A stretch of 64,000 nucleotides of DNA, from positions 16,789,750 through 16,853,749 of the forward strand of contig NC_092356.1 in the NCBI RefSeq assembly GCF_963676685.1, read 5' to 3'. The DNA comes from Mytilus edulis (lineage: Eukaryota > Mollusca > Bivalvia > Mytilida > Mytilidae). Positions 11,250 to 22,245 of this stretch are shown here, piece by piece (the stretch's first letter is position 1; every line of letters begins with the position of its first letter). A model generated the notes under the pieces. It did not search any database, had not been told where the DNA came from, and saw only the letters and a list, made by a program, of their open reading frames with translations. A program made the translations under genes and the position numbers.

Positions 11250-14200
11250 AACAGAATAAATGTACCTTCCTTTTAAAATGCAGTTTTTTTAATCTTCAAA
11301 ATTATAAGTCCAAAAGCATTCTACAATGATCACAAGTCCTTCAACTTTCATTTGATGCCAAAAATACCTAAATATTCTACATATTTTGAAAGTTACACTC
11401 ATGCGTAGGAACTATTTTGTGTTAAATATTTACTACTTTCTGGTATGTGCTTCCTGGCCTGGCCCGAATTAGTTGTGTTACACCATTATATATGTAGTAA
11501 CAATTGCATTATGAAATTGTACTTGTAATTTCAAATTTGCAAAAGTATCACCTCCTCCAAAACATCTACATATAGTCTTATAGAATATGAATGTTGTTAA
11601 AATTTAAATATTATATGTTTGTCTTGGTAACAATCCAATATTTGGATTTTACACCAATAAAATGATTTGATTTGATTTGATTCGACTCTGTTTTTCGTTT
11701 GTTGTCAGTCTGATTAAAATCAAATCGCTCAGTGCTCCCGTTTCTGATATTTCGCCGACATGATACCAATATACAGCCAACATTTTTTTTTATTTTTGCA
11801 GTCATATAAAAAACTGGATGGGTCCATAAAAGAAGATTTTGAAAGCAGAGAAAATTGTGCACCTTAAAATCAACACAAATACATCAGGTGATAATATGAA
11901 TACTCAAAATCCAGGTTTAAAATGAGGCATAGGTACTTCAGTCACAGATCTTTTTGTGTTCTTAAGTCTGTTCTTAAAATGTCAATGATGGCATTTTAAA
12001 GTAATATTTAAAATTGGAGTTATCTTCCTTTGTCCATAAATGTAGTTGAAACAACATACTGTCAAGTTGTACTTGAAACGAGTTTTGGTATGTCCTGCCA
12101 TTTTTTACTTTCCTTGCAGATTAGACAAAAATCAATTAACAAAAAAAAAAACTTTATCACAGTTTTTTATTGAAGTTATCACAGAGTGCTAATGTAAATA
12201 TGATCATAAAATTCTCAAACTTAACAACACACAGCTTCTAATAAGTTCTAAAAACATGAAAATCTTTCTAACGTTCAAAAGTATCAATTCAGCATTTTGT
12301 ACAGCTAAAAAGGAAAAATACTTTACGGTTAATTTCTAAATGAAATTAAATACTGACCATTTTTTCTAACACTTACAGTTCTGCATTTGTATGGTTAATT
12401 AAGAAAATGTTGTATTTCAGTCAATTTATAAAATATGTTGGGACTGAATATTATTTAAAGAGCCATTCTTGTTTTTTACAAAAAAAATAAACTTGAATTT
12501 GAATGTAAATACAACCTTTCAGAATAAACTTACAAAATAGTGGTTTCCTATACATGTATGCACTTCAATAAACATCAAAGTGTTCAAATATAAAACAAAG
12601 ATTAAAGCTAAAAGGTAATGTTAAAAGTAAGGCAAGTATAATAATGATTATAAACACAGCATATGTGTAGTTACAATTACTATGATAAATGCTATTTAAT
12701 AATATACTCATGATTCATATGAAAAAGATAAGAATACTGATTTTCAACATTGCTTAAGTTAGCTCTGTTGGTGAGCAATAAATAATATGAAGAGTTATCT
12801 CCACTTAGTGCAACATATTTTTGTAAGAATTAAACTGACCTCAAGAATTTTTAAAAACTTTACTACAGTTTCTTTCTTTTAATACTTTCAGTAAAACATG
12901 TGTTTATGATTTTCAAACTTTTCTTAAAAAAAAGTTATTTAAAAACTGTTATAGTATTTACTGAGCAAAATTTTAATACTTATTTCTAGTGATGTATATA
13001 TATATATATTAAATTCAAGATTTATACCTCCAAACATATAAAAATGTTGAAATACTTAGTTTATAATACTGATAATGAAAATGTATATATAAATATATGC
13101 ATACATATAAATTTGAGCAAAAGAGAAAATAACTAAGAAAACAGTAACAAGCGTAACAAAAAAGTGTAAAGATAAAAACCACACACCTATATTGTTGGTG
13201 CAATAATACTTTATAATAAATACTATACATCTATCAAGATTCCACAACTGTGGTTACAACATTCTCTTTGTGTCGTATAATTCATCTATATAAAAAAAAC
13301 ATATATTTCAAGTCATGGACTGAAGTGTAGAAAGGTGACAATAAGGGGTATATTTAAAATTATTCAAAAAACAAATGTTCAATAAAAATTGTTTGGGCGG
13401 TTAAAATAAAAGCTTTTTGAAGGCGAAATCAAAAAAATGATTCAGTTCAATTTCTTATTTATATTTTTTTATAAATTTTACAATTACATGTATATGAAGA
13501 TTTCAATTATTAGGTATTTTGTACCAATTTCAAGGGTACTGTCCCCTTCAATTCATAAAAATTTAAAGGTGTTAAAAAAAAAGTACAAACAGACAATGAT
13601 TGCACTCAGATTAACGCACAACAAGAAAAAAAGGTAATATATCAACAATGCTCAAGTTCAAATTATCAAAGGAATAAATTTCTATTTCTTATTCTGTGTT
13701 TGTAAAACTTAAATTTAAAATTTGATTTATTTTTCAAATTGTTCAAATTTTTCAGATTGCATTTCACTCATATGACTTTTTGTCCCAAATCTATAAATAA
13801 ATCTGCAATCATTATAATAATCATGTGCATATAATATTTATATGATTGTAATCTATAATTCATAGTTTTTATTGTCATTATCAAAATAGTATCAAAAAAA
13901 CAAATTTCCCTTCGTGTAACACTTTTCTAATATTAAATGCATAAAGCTAAGACATAACATAATAAATATTTTTCAGTTGAAAAAGCTATAAAAAGCAAAA
14001 GATACATACATCATATGAATAAAATATATATACATTTTATAAAGAAATAAATATACACTCTAATGACCCAACAATGAATAATTGGTCTTTCATAATAATT
14101 TACCATCCATCCATGAACTATAAAATATGTAGTAATACTGAAAATGAACACACTAATGCATTTTATAAGTACATGATAACAAAAACAAGTTTTTCTAAGA

Positions 14201-15178
14201 AAAGAAAATGATAATCTAAAGTAAATTCTATAATGCCATTTTTTAAAAGGGGCCTTTTCCCTTAAAACGGACAAGGGGATAGGGACTTTCGAAATCCTCA
14301 TTCAACAAACATCTTTTTTAGAGTAATTTTGTTTACAAAAATGGACATAAAATCATGAATGCTCAAACAACACATGTCCAAATATGAAACGTCCCTGCCT
14401 ACCTACCCACATCTTTTCTAATGAAATAGCCCGAAATAAATAATATCTTAGAAAAATATAGTTTCCCCCTGTATAACAAAGTAGGTTAAAATTTCCATTT
14501 TTACCAAAAAAAATTAAAACTCCTTTATTGGCTTTAACGTTTACTAGTAGATTTCATTTTTATAATCAACAACCAACTCATATTTTTTTTTAATATAAAA
14601 AGAAAATGTTTCATACAAAAGAGATATATCACATATACATAATAACAGTTTCTAACGTAAAGTAACGCCACAAGGACTAGAAATGCAATATTTTGATTAT
14701 AAAAAAGCAGTTATAAAGGACAATCTTATTTAATATTCGCCTTTTCAGAATCTTAAGCAATTGGGGTTATATTTTCAACAGACTACACAACTAATATTAT
14801 TTGATCACTTACACCTTCTTAGCAGTGGCTATTCATTTAATGGAATAATTTTATTTTATTTTTGGTGTACACATTAACAAATGTCCCACAATCCTTTAGA
14901 ATTTGAAAAGTTGAATTAAATATGTAAGTATTAGTCTAGAAAGCACTGAATTTTCAAGCAAGAAGTTAAATATAAAAACAACAGAATTATCTCCCCTTTA
15001 TAAAGATAAACCAGGGGATACATCTAAATGATGTTTCTCATCTTCAACTAACAATAAAAAAAATATCACATATTTCTATGAATGTACATAATTTTCATAA
15101 CTAATATTGAAATAAATACAATATAAATGGGAACTTCAAGTTAAAATTATAATAATATTTATAAATGTATAAACAGAA
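11250..15178. other. Long AT-rich non-coding stretch
   Basis: No gene seen on either strand. It holds a GATTTGATTTGATTTGATTC microsatellite near 11665, short (TA)n tracts (12993-13009) and AT-rich open frames with no codon bias. It probably contains the 5' part of the minus-strand gene ending at 3299 and the 3' untranslated region of CFAP107. Confidence 0.5.
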
Positions 15179-18100
15179 TTAGGCGGTAACTGGAGTAATT
15201 TCTGGTAGTCTTTCAGGTGACTTGAAGGAGGTACCTCCACGTAACTTTAAATCTTTGTTTACACTGTTGTATGGGTGGAGAGTTGTGGATTGTGCTTTAG
15301 GTATTGCATAGCGAACAGATGTGAACGCTTCTCCTGAGGGTTTGATGAATGAATTCTGGTATGTGGATAGATAATCTCCCTTTGTTTCATCAGCGATCTG
15401 ATCTGCCCATTTCTGCTTCATGGTATCTAATAAACCATAGTTTGTAGGTTTACCTAAAAGAAATAAAGAATTTGTATTGGTTAACAAATGTGCAAACTTG
15501 GGCTATTCTATTTAAATTTTAGTGAGAGGACAGGATTGGTATCCCTAACCGTGCGAGGAATGTTAATCCAGTCAAGGTCGTTAAACACTTTCATCATCAG
15601 ATGGGTATCCTAAATTATTTTGCAAACATCAATATTTAAAGTATTAAAAAAGTAATAGTGAGATGTGGTAGGATTGCCAATGAGTCTATTACCTATCAGA
15701 GACCAAATTCTGAGGATATAAACAAACATAATTCACCATACAATGAATTACATATAGCAATTCCTGTACTGATCTTTATGTAAACCAAGTAAAAGGTCCA
15801 TGTATGAATTGTAAAAGAAGTCCATTAAACCATTCATAGATCTATATGTTTCTTTCTTTGAGAGAGAAATGGACCATGTCACATAAAACTGGCATTTCTT
15901 ATGCCTTTTCTGTGCTTCATTGAGGATTTTTAAAAGACTAAAAAGTATAACATTGAAGTAATATTTAATATAAATTTACAAAAGAATGTATTTATACATT
16001 TTATAGTAAAATATTGAAATAATGTGATAAAAAATGTCTCTGAACAAAACGCATCATACAACAAAGTCACATGTATGATGTACATTCAATAAAATTAATT
16101 CATGGATTTCATGTTTTCATTCATGACTGAACACGAATTTTGTGTTTATGTAAAATAATGTTCTAATTAGTTTTTTTGTGACTTATCTAAATTTAACCAT
16201 GTAACTACCACAAATATTATTAATGGTTTAATTAGTGCAATAATCCTTCTTAATAAGGTCAATTACTGAAATAATGTTTTTTTTTATCACCACATAAAGA
16301 AAATAAAAATAACACAGATGTTATTCCATTTAATCAATAATATATATTGCTGATACCTAAAAATGTCCCCAAAAATCTTTACTATCTGTAGAATTAAAAT
16401 ATTATAATGGATTTCTTGGGTTGAGGTTACTGAAAGGAAAATGCACATGTTTTATACATTTGTATGTTAAATGTTTGTGTTCTGTATTTGTGTTATTAAA
16501 TTCTTTGCCTCAATCCACAAAGAATGGTACCAGTACTTGCATGATAAAGGAACCTTCCCACAATTATTTTAATTTTATTTTCAACAACTTGTACATGTGT
16601 AAAAAAACTTTTGAAAAGTTTAGGAGTTCTACAAATGTACATGTACATGCATATATTTATATAATCATACAAAAAGTTAAATATATACATGTATATACCA
16701 CAAATTAGATTTTTTTCTAAATCCACATTTTTTTTTAATAAATCTACAATATACGAATTTTATTCAATTATCATTTCATTTTTACCTTGTAAGGGAAAGT
16801 CTGACTTTTCTGGGGCCCATGCCAGTTGGTGACCATTCCAGTCACGTAGGTCAGGTAATGCATTGTCCTTCCATCTTCCGTTAAAGTTCTCATCATACCA
16901 AGAAACCATATTATTTGAGTATCTGTTACCATGGTGATGGAAGAGAGCTTCTGGTCCAATTCCATCATTCTTCATCAAAGCTTTCCTCCTAACAAGCACA
17001 TCTGGTCTATGTCCAGCAAAATTTCTGAAGTCAGTTCTGTTAGTGCTATTGTGTTTCTGGTCACCTCTTAAAAACTAAATTGATAAAAGAAAATATGTAT
17101 GGTTTATTCATTTGAATTCTTTTCTTTTTCTTTGTTAAACTACAATGTATATATTTTTTTTTCATTGCTTATAAATCTTTATTTTAAATTAATCCATATT
17201 AAGAGAAAAACTTACCATGAGATTAAGTGAAAATAAAAGGTATATATATTAGAACAAGTACTGTATATTCATTATTTTTTTTGGGATGTCAATTTCATGG
17301 ATTTTTTTGACACAGGCCTAGGTGAACCATGAAATGAAATGTTCAACAAAGTACAAATTTTCTTTAGATTTATAATCTTTTTATTCAAACTTTGGAAAAA
17401 GCATGCCATCAAATATCCATAAAAATGTAAGTTTTCCTCAATCTATGAAAATTAGTACTATATACACAACAGATAATGGCTCAACAAATTTCAATCATAA
17501 ACTATTAATGAGGAAGTTGAATAATTTATTTATATCCTTGACCTTTTTTTAAATGTCTTTTTCTTTATCAAAGTTATATTCCATGTGGTTAAAATTAAAG
17601 TTCAGCAAGTTGTTAACGTTGTTTCAAACCCGGTCCATTTTGATTAACAATTTTTTCAAAATAAGTGTCTGTTTGCAGGGGGTCTCATTGGGGGGTTCCG
17701 ATCCCGGATCCCGCTTACTGTTTTGTCAGATTCCTGTATCCCGCTTACACTATGTACGTAAGCAATTCTCATTTTTTTTTGTCATTTCCCGGGTCCCGCT
17801 AGACCTCATTTCCCGTTTTCACGACACAATAATTTGACTTTCCCGTGTCACGCTTACCAAAAATCGGTAATCCCGCGTCACGCTTAGACCCCAATGAGAC
17901 CCACTTTGCAATGCGCCAACTATCATCATAGTCATCAATGTACTGATGGATCGTGTGTGATTGTTCTATGATGTAGATGTGAGAAAACCAAACTTTGAAA
18001 TCATATATATATATGGTCATTTAATTACATGCATTTTGTTTTCATTTTCTCTTGAAATGTGTGTGTGTAATAGTGTGATAAAGTTTGTTTTTAATATTAC

Positions 18101-18944
18101 AACCATTGCATGCCAGTTCTTTGAGGTATGTTTTCACTCTTCTTCTTATCATGCTTATGATATCCAGTTATCCTCTAGATTGTTTTTATGATTACTTTAA
18201 ACTACCACTCAAGGACTAAAATCAGTCATTACCTAGGCCTCTTATTCACAATTACAGGACACACAGAACTACATTTTTTTTATTGATTTGAACAAAATTT
18301 AGTATGATTTTGACAACCAATTTTATGAGACCTCAAATTGTTTTTTTCAACACTTTCCAGGTGGAAATAAAAATAAAAACTAATGCGTTAAAACATGAAT
18401 CTTATTCTATTATTTTTTAAATATCATTTATAAATATTTCAAAGACTCCAACAATGTTAGAAAATTCATTGGAAAGGTGTCAACATGGTCAATGCAACAG
18501 AAGTATGAGAAAAAAATTGCTGAACTCAAATTTAATGAAATAATGTTTAATTCTAGTGCAGTACATTACCAAAATTTCTATAGGATTTTGATAAACAAAA
18601 AGGGAAATAACCACAGAGGCACAGTGCAAAAAGGGTATTTTTGGTACACTGTCAAAAGGTAATTTCATTTATTTCAAAAGAGGGATAGAAGGCATTAAAA
18701 CAGCCTAGTTCATGTTTCAAACTATGATACTGTTTTGACAGAAATCATAATATCAAAAGCATATCAAATGAGGCAAATGGCAATGTTGATTGACCTCCTG
18801 TCCTGAAAGTGAAAGCTAAATTTCCAAGGGTTTACTCACTGTGTATCTGTCCTCTCCCCAGTTTCCGATCAATACTCCGGGTGCAAACTTCTGTTCGATC
18901 CTCCATCCTGGCATACCCCATTTCATAGGGTCTCCCTGTGCCAT
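15179..18944 (-). CDS. CFAP107: CFAP107 (C1orf158) homologue, ciliary microtubule inner protein
   Basis: Three exons on the minus strand: 18840-18944, 16786-17074 and 15179-15453 (105+289+275 nt), giving 222 aa with consistent phases and GT/AG borders; stop TAA. The start chosen is MAQGDPMKWGMPGW. Landmarks shared with vertebrate CFAP107 are the W-x-IE-x-KF and LIGNW-x-ED region (14-32), HRPD (57-60), LRDWNG-x-QL-x-W (111-121), PEKSDFPL (123-130) and PTNYGL (134-139). The mammalian protein is about 194 aa. Family members bind inside the doublet microtubules of motile cilia and sperm flagella. No signal peptide or membrane segment. Both introns are about 1.3-1.8 kb; the first holds a 227-bp MITE. 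The identification is from recognised motifs. Confidence 0.9.
15661..15790 (+). repeat. Common mussel interspersed repeat, fragment
   Basis: AGATGTGGTAGGATTGCCAA and ATCAGAGACCAAATTCTG match the 5' part of the abundant repeat. It lies in the second CFAP107 intron. Confidence 0.55.
17678..17904. mobile_element. 227-bp MITE with 6-bp target duplication
   Basis: Ends are GGGGGTCTCATTGGGG and CCCCAATGAGACCCAC, flanked by TTTGCA at 17672-17677 and 17905-17910. The interior repeats a TCCCGCTTAC / TCACGCTTA box about five times. It is GC-rich against its surroundings, has no coding capacity, and lies in the first CFAP107 intron. Confidence 0.8.
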
Positions 18945-19224
18945 CTTTCCAAATAATCTTCAAATAATGATAACGAAAACCACGAAAATTATTACTCCTG
19001 TTCACAGAGCCTAACAACACCCAAAATAAACTTTCAAATTAGTCCGCGTTTCAGTTTTAAAACTTTTCTTTATTTTAATGCGCTGATTATTATATTTTGA
19101 ATTTTAAATATTTGTATACTATATATTTATTTATTTTAATTTGTGTATTCTAATGGAATATTGCAACGTTCACTTTAAGAACGACGTAATAGTAGGACGG
19201 AATATATTTTTGGTGTAGACGTTA

Positions 19225-19240
19225 GTTGCTATGAGGAAAC
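19225..19240 (-). promoter_or_regulatory. X-box-like RFX site upstream of CFAP107
   Basis: On the minus strand the sequence is GTTTCC-TCAT-AGCAAC, close to the RFX X-box (GTNRCC, 0-3 bases, RGYAAC) with one mismatch and a 4-base spacer. It lies about 280 bp upstream of the CFAP107 start codon, where motile-cilium genes usually carry this site. Function is inferred. Confidence 0.35.
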
Positions 19241-20392
19241 ATAATTTTTGGTTTTAACGGATTAGCATCAAAATTACGTGTTTCCATTCTCAGGATACTG
19301 ATATAAAGGTTGCAGTCTTGTAATTGACTGCTCCTTAGGCTTACATGCAAAACAGCTGATCTTTGAAGAAAAAAAAAATAAAAAATGCTACATAGAAAAA
19401 AAATTCCATGTTCATATCATGTATGTACTAATGTGAAATTGTGATTTAATCGAAAAAAGGGGGTCTTGCCACGAAGAATAAAAAGTTACGCAATCCTGAA
19501 GTCAAAACATTTTTTTTCTACTTTCTGTTTGCTATTTTTACTAGGCCGCACCACTTCCAGTAAACATGATATCCTTCCACTTTCCTGGATTAATATCCCC
19601 AAAAGATGCAAGATTGTCTATATATATGTTTCAATTCAGCATAAACCTATAATCAAACAGAAAAAATTGAGTTCAGAAAAAAATTCAGAAAAAAATGCAC
19701 TATTTTGTTTCCCTCTATGTTGTAATACAAGACTGGTACCTAAAAATTAGTACAAATCCTTGATTAGTAGAATAAACAATTAGTTATATACAATACACAA
19801 AAACATTGAAACATAATCAACATTTGGAATGTAACATTAATTTATCGTATCGGCATACTTATAAATATCGGCATAGATATATATACACGCCGGAATGAGC
19901 TAAGGTGAAAAATGGTCAGTAACGCATAATGACCGTCATGATGCAAATTGATTTCATTTCTGTATTCTTTGATTTTATACCTTTTTTTCTTTGCTCATCG
20001 TTCCATTTCCCTTTACATGTGTATGCTTGCTTAAATAATCAGTCAACTAGAGCTGAGTTGAAATACATTGTAGAAGTCACTGCACTTTTCGTCCATTATT
20101 ATCTATTCTGTAAAGCCTACCCAGACCTCGGCTATACTGACTTAGGAAAAATTACCAGCAACCCAGATTTTTTTCTTCGATATTGTGAATAAATACATAG
20201 AACCTATCAAGTACAGTTCTGGTAAAGTATTTCAAATCTTGTTGTTTATAATCACAGACATAAAATAAAAATAAATTGTATTATGTTTTATTTATAATTT
20301 AATTATATTTTTTATCATTTTTTTTCCAACAGATTAACATTTTTTTTTATTAATAACTATTTATTTCTTTTGAAAATTCTATAGATAAAATT

Positions 20393-20551
20393 CAGCAAAG
20401 GCGGATAGAATGGGTGAGGGCGCCTGCCCATCTCTTTAGATGAAAAAAAAAAAGTTGATTAAATAAGGAATCGCTGAAAAATGACTGGAGCGTGGCTCCT
20501 CTTATGCATTCAGTACCCCTCCCCCTTTATGAAAATTTCTGGGTCAGCCAC
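20393..20551. mobile_element. Decayed GTGGCGGAT-type MITE
   Basis: The left end CAGCAAAGGCGGAT and the right end TTCTGGGTCAGCCACTG are imperfect inverted repeats of the same type as the intact copy at 61510-61694. A related fragment, GTCGGATCCAGGGAGC, lies at about 20623. Confidence 0.45.
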
Positions 20552-21409
20552 TGAATTTTAATCAAAAGTCTAACTTTTACACTGAATGCCGGTTCGTAGA
20601 TGAGAAACAAGCAGAAACATAGTCGGATCCAGGGAGCACCGCCCCCCTATATTGTGGACAATATTGATTAGGGAATGATCACCGAAGCCTGACTGGAGCG
20701 GATCCTCCTTATTATACTACTACTACTAATAATAATAAATTCTTTAATCAAAGAGAGTACCTTAATAAGAACTAGTCTAATTTTCATTGAGGCCCTTAGG
20801 TCAGTCAACGGGCCCTCTTATAAAAAGTTCTATTTCCGTCTTGCACTGATAAAGACCGGCGTTATTTCTTTTCCATAAATTTGGCGTATATATATATTAT
20901 AACTTGGACTTATAATGTTTCCAGATTTTACATTGTTAATATACAATGTACAAAAAAAATGTCAGTATGAAAAAACTTGTTATTGTTTTGCGTATTAGCG
21001 ACGCACATCTTTATCATGAGGCTTAACATGCTGCGTCATTTGTTTTGATGTTCTTATATTATAGATATTATTCCGTGAGGGCACGACCGTTAAATATCAT
21101 TTATATTTATCAAATAGTGTTGTATTATTCAAAATATAATGAATTATAGTAGTATACTGGCCGAAGGTCAGTTATCCGGCCACTCGATCATCGCCACGTA
21201 ACCTTTTATTCAATAACGCATAATACGACACAACGCAGTTACCTCCCGACACATACTATTTGTCTTCTTAATGAGGGTCTTGTTGGGGTCATTTATTATT
21301 GTATTATATAGCCATTATGTCATCATCTGGTCAATATATTTTTACCCAATATTTGATCTATTCTTTACATTATAGCATCCCATTATTCTCAATTCTTTAT
21401 TTCTGCTAC

Positions 21410-21610
21410 TTCAAAATCAAAGATAGAAGAAGACGCATGCCAAGCAACCCAAAGAACTGTTTAGAATTTTCGGTTTTAATGCTCTTCGACTTCGTATAGA
21501 TTTGACTTTCAAACTGTTTTCTTCGTGTGTCACTGTGGTACATGTAAGTCTTGTGTAGACGAAACGCTCGTTTAGCGTACAAATTCAGAAGTCCGATATA
21601 GTTTATGTCA
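21410..21610 (+). mobile_element. Retroelement 3' tail with decayed hammerhead-like motif
   Basis: 21549-21580 reads GTCTTGTGTAGAC, GAAA, CGCT-CGTTT-AGCG, then GTAC. These are a helix II hairpin, the GAAA core box, a helix III hairpin and a GUA-type cleavage site of a hammerhead ribozyme. The essential CTGATGA box is absent; in its place stands CTGTGGTACATGTAA. Hammerhead motifs are known in Penelope-like and related retroelements of bivalves; this copy looks inactive. Confidence 0.5.
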
Positions 21611-21764
21611 AAACATACAGTAGACCTCCTGCAAGAGCTGACATGTCAAACATCAGATTCACAATATAGGATCACGATTTCTTCCATATGTATATGAACT
21701 TTGTGTATTTAAAAAAAAAATATAAAGAAGTATGTTTATCAGATTTTTATAACATAATGTAGAT

Positions 21765-21900
21765 GTGGAATGGTTCCCAATAAGACATATATTCCATGCA
21801 CCAGAGAGCTAATGATGTCATCGAACGCCCTTCAACAATGAGCAAAACCATAACCGTATAGTGAGCTATGAAAAGACTCCGACATGACAAAATGTCAAGC
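21765..21900 (+). repeat. Common mussel interspersed repeat, diverged copy
   Basis: AGATGTGGAATGGTTCCCAA through CCTTCAACAATGAGCAAAAC to GAAAAGACTCCGACATGAC. It is diverged but co-linear with the abundant repeat. Confidence 0.65.
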
Positions 21901-22245
21901 ATTGAGACGAATAATACTTTATATTATTGCTTTTATATTTCTATTTATAGACATTCAAGTCTTTTCTTATACCCTGACACGATGCTAAAAACGAGATGAA
22001 ATAACACTTATATATTTATATGCGTGTGTCAGAAAAGTTAGTCTCCACTTTCTTAGCCATTACATGGTTTATTGTCCTATTTGGTAAATACCGACTCGTC
22101 ATATTATGACAAGAATGATTGCTACTGCTGTAAAAACTACGTAGGGAGTGTTTTTATTACTATATTTATAGTAGTTGTCAATCTAGTTGCGTATTAAGAC
22201 AAGTAGACAGCGACTGAGCTCGTTCACATTTTGGACCGTTGCACG

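Larger units (their letters stand above)
19300..22160. other. Intergenic region with repeat relics
   Basis: No host gene supported. It contains a decayed MITE (20393-20551), a retroelement tail with a hammerhead-like motif (21410-21610) and a mussel-repeat fragment (21765-21900). Short open frames at 19466 and 19929 show no recognisable domain, no splice support and AT-driven composition. Confidence 0.5.

Noticed and set aside
19929-20192. 87-residue plus-strand open frame upstream of CFAP107
   Set aside because: No domain, no signal peptide of good form and no splice sites or poly(A) signal in useful places.
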